DNA from: Alisma plantago-aquatica
Taxonomy: Eukaryota; Streptophyta; Magnoliopsida; Alismatales; Alismataceae
Reading direction: 5' to 3'
DNA length: 64,000 nucleotides
NCBI GenBank assembly: GCA_963693085.1
Contig: OY856409.1
Coordinates: forward strand, 501,116,303 to 501,180,302
The notes below the pieces were generated by a model. That model worked only from the letters and a program-made list of their open reading frames with translations, searched no databases and was not told where the DNA came from. Position numbers and translations under genes: made by a program. Positions 60,268-64,000 of this stretch are shown piece after piece (position 1 is the stretch's first letter; the number at the start of each line of letters is the position of its first letter).

Positions 60268-62450
60268 AATGGTCGATAGTATTTTCACTCTCTTTGGTTG
60301 CCAATGATCTATGTTCTCTTAGGTTTCCAAGGTTTGGTGTTCCCTTCAGCCATGAATCTTTGATGTTTTCTTCTGTTGTCAATGTTTCTTAGACCTAGTG
60401 GTCAACGAAGGTGACTGGTCTCATCAGTGGCCAAAGATGGTGACCCTATTTACAATGGTCAATGCCATCTCTAACCCTTAGTGGCCAATGAGAAATTCTG
60501 ATCTATGTGGCCATTATGTTTTGTTGACTCTATAACATTGATGCTTGACCTAATTTCTTTCATGATTGAAGGATATGATGAGATTTAGGGTTTACTTCTA
60601 ATTTCTATTTTGAAACCCTAGTTCACTTACCTTGTTGAACCTAACCCCAATCCAAGTAAGTGATGATAATGCTTAGCTTTCTTGAGTGATTAGCATGATG
60701 ATGAAGTACTTTCTCTCTCTATGCTGTTGTGACCCTAATTTTCTATTCTATGAACATTAAGACTTTTAAATGCAATGTTGTAACAACTTGTGTAACACAT
60801 GTCTGGTGATGGAAAGATGAGCCTTGACGAGGCATGGAAAGATAATGTTATTCTTGCAGGGAATGATGTGATGATCTTATGACCTTGGACATAGTTATGT
60901 GCTCTAATTAAGGTGTTATCCTCTATGATGTGACAAGGAGTTGATCCTATAATGGTTACATGATGAGTGTGGACTCGTATGCCCATGAATAGTACCATGT
61001 GGTGATGTGATTATCATTATACTTCATACATTTTATATCTTCTGAGGTTGCAATCTACCCCTATTTTTGTAGAATTCTTTTAGGGTTTGTGTGTAACTTG
61101 ATCGGTAGTTAAATATACCTAATTGGAATTAACTAATCAAGTGGAACCCTAATCATGTAGTGCCTTGTTCCATAGATCCATTCCAGTTCCAAGACTTGCT
61201 GAACGGTGAAATGAGTTCTCCTATAGTGGAAGCTCAGAGTCATATACTGTTGAGTATACACATGTTCACAAGGATGGTTGTGGTAATACCTTAGTAGGGG
61301 AATGGCCGAGGTTATATCTTAGATGATTATGATTCAATATATATATGATATGATTCAGGAAAATTGTCGTTGTACCTCATATGTTAGGGGTTTTATATAC
61401 CCTAGTTTTACTAGTACCGTGACCTTTTAAGGGAGGATTAGGTTGTTCACTAGTGTTGTGACCTATATACCAAGGGTGGACTAGGCTGTTTTGTAGCTTG
61501 ATATTTTGTGACACTGCGACAAACTCGTACTGGCCGAGGGCGGATGAGATCTTATGATTCTAACTCTTCTACATATATTGTATGGCACTGATTTTGACTT
61601 AGCAGTGATCAATTGGAGTTGAGTGGTATACCTCAACTCCTTAGGGCTTAATAAGAGGTGTGATCCAGCTATGTAGTATATCTATTTAGAGTTAAATACA
61701 CTTCACATTGGATGTTAACCCTTGCCTTGTTTTCTTGTAATGTTTAGATGTTGTATAATGCGGTAAAAGAATTCAACTATATAGAAAGTGGTATCTTTAC
61801 TTGTTTCCCTATATACTATGCTATTGATGATTTACCTGTTTAGCCTACTTAATCTATTTACTATTCTTAATTTGTTTAACCTATTTATTTAGCTAAATCT
61901 AGTCATCCTATCTAATAATGATATATTCTATAAATAATACCTATTGGTTGAGAGTTGTATCTCACAATAGGATATGGGTATCACCTCTTGGGTCACAACA
62001 TATTTTTTGATGGTCATCAGCGATGTGGTCGGGATCATGGTTCTAAGGAGGAGCTTCTTGGAGAGCACTAGGGGCAGAAAGTTGGATAGTAGTAGCTTGC
62101 AGAGTCCTAGAGTTGTCCTTGTACTCTTAGTTTCGGGCATGGGATGTTTTGTAGATGATATGTATGGTGATATGTGCTCTTCACAGTATGCAGTGGTTTG
62201 TATATGGCATGTATATGTGGAACATCTCTCTTTTGTATATAGGTTGTGGCTGATTCCACTATTCCAATATGTAAATACTTGATATGGTATGTGATGTGAT
62301 ACAGGTTAATGGAACTCTATGTATTGTTTTGTGGACATGATAGTAATGATGAAATCACTTTTAATTTACCCTTTTTTTGGTGTATGGTTGGTTTAGTTGT
62401 TGATCATGTGTCTTGTTTTCAATAATCTCAATTGGTGTAGCGGGGTCACA
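60268..62450 (+). repeat. Gypsy 3' LTR, right piece
   Basis: From about 60815 to the end it matches 42600-44205 of the 5' LTR. Shared words include CTTATGACCTTGGACATAG, GGTGTTATCCTCTATGATGT and CTTCACATTGGATGTTAACC. The first ~550 bp (60268-60815), with repeated GTGGCCAA / GGTCAACGAAGGTGAC words, have no counterpart in the 5' LTR but resemble the extra block at 49550-49610. They are therefore taken as LTR sequence lost from the 5' copy. Confidence 0.75.
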
Positions 62451-62670
62451 TAGAATGAACTGGGCAAAACAGGTACTTCGAATCCTTACCCCCAATAGGA
62501 AAATAAAGGGTATTGGAACCAAAATGAAGAAGCCCAAAGCAAGCCCACCTTATGAACAGAGAAGGAAGCAGCCAAGACTAAACACCCAGACCAAGAAGGG
62601 GGCACTTGAAGAGAATATTGATAGAGAGGATAGTGGTGTAGAGGATGATGTTGGAGGCCATACTTGTTGA
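62451..62670 (+). pseudogene. LINE ORF1, C-terminal tail
   Basis: The rest of ORF1 beyond the gypsy insertion: a Lys/Arg-rich tail (KQVLRILTPNRKIKGIGTKM, then KKPKASPPYEQRRKQPRLN) with an acidic end, stopping at TGA 62668-62670. It matches the charged C-terminal style of plant L1 ORF1 proteins, and ORF2 follows 27 bp later. Confidence 0.65.
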
Positions 62671-62697
62671 ACCCCATCCTCATCTCCGATTGTAATT

Positions 62698-64000
62698 ATG
62701 ATAGATTTATTGGGATGGAATACTAGAGGGAAAAATCAATTAGAGATGACAAGTCCTTAAGGAGATGATTGCATTTCACAAACCAAAGGTTACATCAATA
62801 GTGGAGCTGAGAATTAGTGTAGAGGCTACTACCAAGACTATCCGCCATCTTGGATATCCTAACTCCTACTATGTGGAAGCAAGATGATATGTTGGGGGTA
62901 TCTATGTCTACTGGGATGCAACAAAATGTAGAGTAGAGATAATAGATAGCCATAGACAGTTCATCTCATGCGGAGTGAACTATGATTTGTTTGTAACATA
63001 TATATATTCTAGTCCTCAGATAAGCTTAAAGAGTCTGATTTGGAAGCACCTTGTTCAGATGCGAAGCAAGTTCAAAGCCCCATGGATTGCACTAGGGGAG
63101 TTTAACATGACTGCGGATCCAAAAGAGAAAAGTGACAGTGATTGATACAATTATGCAAAAGTAGCTTTATTCCATAACACGTTGATGGAGGCTGACCTAT
63201 CAGAATTCGACTTTTTAGGCATGAAATTCACGTACCTCCATGAATTTCTACATGAGCGATTAGATAGAGCAACTATGAATAGAAACTTCATCAGTGAGTA
63301 TCCAAATACAACTGTTGAACACCTCCCAAGATTAGGATCATACCATTCCTAGCTTTTGGTCAGATTCCCTTCACCCAAAGGTATCCTACATGATTCACTA
63401 CCAGAGTCTCATGGTAAGACCATAGTCAGTTCTCAGCTATGCTAGATAATGCCTAGGACTCAGACCTCGAATTCACTAAAGCCCTACTTGGAGTGTAGAG
63501 CAGGATCACTACCTGGGATAGGATATAAAGGAAGGAAAAATGAAAGATAAAGGATTGTCTTATAAGTAATATAAAAAAGTTGCAGAATACATTAGAAATT
63601 CTATAGAATGAGATATCAGATAGCTTATGCTTGGACATGCAGGTCGAGCTGGATAGGATTTTAAAAACTGAGTAGATCGACTTACAACATCAGAGTCACA
63701 TCAGATGGATTAAATATGGTGATCACAATTTGAGGCTCTACCACAATGATATCAATCAAAGTAGGAGGAGAAATTTGATTACTACCCTTAAGAAATTAAA
63801 TGGATAATGGAAAACTAATGAATGGGAACTGATGGACATGGTAGAGAAACACTTTGAATATGTCTAACCACACTAGTGCACAGAATCATTCCTAATCTGA
63901 CTGATGTTCCAAGCAAATTCCCACCTATAATCTGCTCACAACTAGCGAAAATCGGTTCTAGTCCTTCAGAAGAGGAGATACACAAAGTAGTTATGGATTT
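62698..64000 (+). pseudogene. L1-type LINE ORF2, endonuclease part (runs off window)
   Basis: ATG at 62698 then IDLLGWNTRG (family WNCRG), decayed sequence, WIALGEFN (about 63083-63106; family GDFN with catalytic Asp replaced by Glu), MKFTYLHEF with ERLDRATMNRNF (63220-63286) and LPRLGSYHS (family SDH, Asp replaced by Tyr). This is the apurinic-like endonuclease that nicks target DNA for LINE priming. Stops occur at several points (for example near 62886 and 63144). RT would lie beyond 64000. Both catalytic changes and the stops make it inactive. Confidence 0.8.

Larger units (their letters stand above)
41596..62450 (+). mobile_element. Tekay/Del-like Ty3/gypsy chromovirus with nested copia
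   Basis: The 5' LTR is 41596-44210, the gag-pol body 44211-49059, and the 3' LTR 49060-50112 plus 60268-62450, interrupted by ~10 kb of copia sequence. LTRs start TGTAAGACC; the 3' one ends GGGTCACA. Domain order gag, protease, RT, RNase H, integrase, then chromodomain, with ~2.6-kb LTRs, points to the Tekay/Del lineage. The target duplication is unclear: GAACG (41591-41595) and GAATG (62453-62457) are close, but the second is offset by two bases. All coding regions are broken. Confidence 0.85.

Overview
The window looks like plant nuclear DNA from a repeat-rich intergenic region. The evidence is plant-type LTR retrotransposons primed by initiator tRNA-Met, a chromodomain Ty3/gypsy element, Ty1/copia gag and pol relics, L1- and RTE-type LINEs, a tRNA-derived SINE, MITEs and a satellite array. 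No intact host gene was recognised. The species cannot be told from the sequence; an angiosperm with a large genome is an inference.

Layout. (1) 1-19365: a decayed reverse-transcriptase (RT) gene split by a young 15.9-kb insertion at 1016-16876. The insertion is a non-coding large retrotransposon derivative (LARD) with three LTRs and two internal domains in tandem. A 5-bp target duplication (CGATG) lies only at the two outer ends. (2) 19385-23930: about 70 diverged copies of a ~63-bp satellite with higher-order structure, decaying outwards to about 25400. (3) 25400-33920: AT-rich DNA with a 0.9-kb terminal-inverted-repeat element, a few exon-like fragments, three related ~390-bp MITEs inside TA/GA/AACT microsatellites, and a SINE. 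(4) 34210-39783: an RTE-like LINE relic and copia fragments. (5) 39785-64000: a nest. An L1-type LINE (39785-41595 and 62451 to the window end) is split inside ORF1 by a Tekay/Del-like chromodomain gypsy element (41596-62450). The 3' LTR of that element holds two copia pieces in opposite orientation (50113-52310 minus, 52307-60267 plus).

Nothing here forms an operon or pathway. The elements read as a history of insertions: oldest are the RT gene, satellite, LINEs and copia relics; then the gypsy element, now full of stops; then the copia pieces inside its LTR. The LARD is young, because its three LTRs are nearly identical. Part of the decay looks like deamination of methylated cytosine, since many stops are TAG at expected CAG or TGG codons.

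Most notable: the three-LTR LARD; a ladder of palindromic ACCGATCGGT-like sites spaced mostly 20-22 bp in the copia LTRs and leader; a duplicated polypurine-tract/LTR-start motif in the same copia family; the satellite whose 63-bp period keeps minus-strand frames open; and the MITE trio in microsatellites. All alignments were done by eye, so boundaries away from sharp repeats are approximate.
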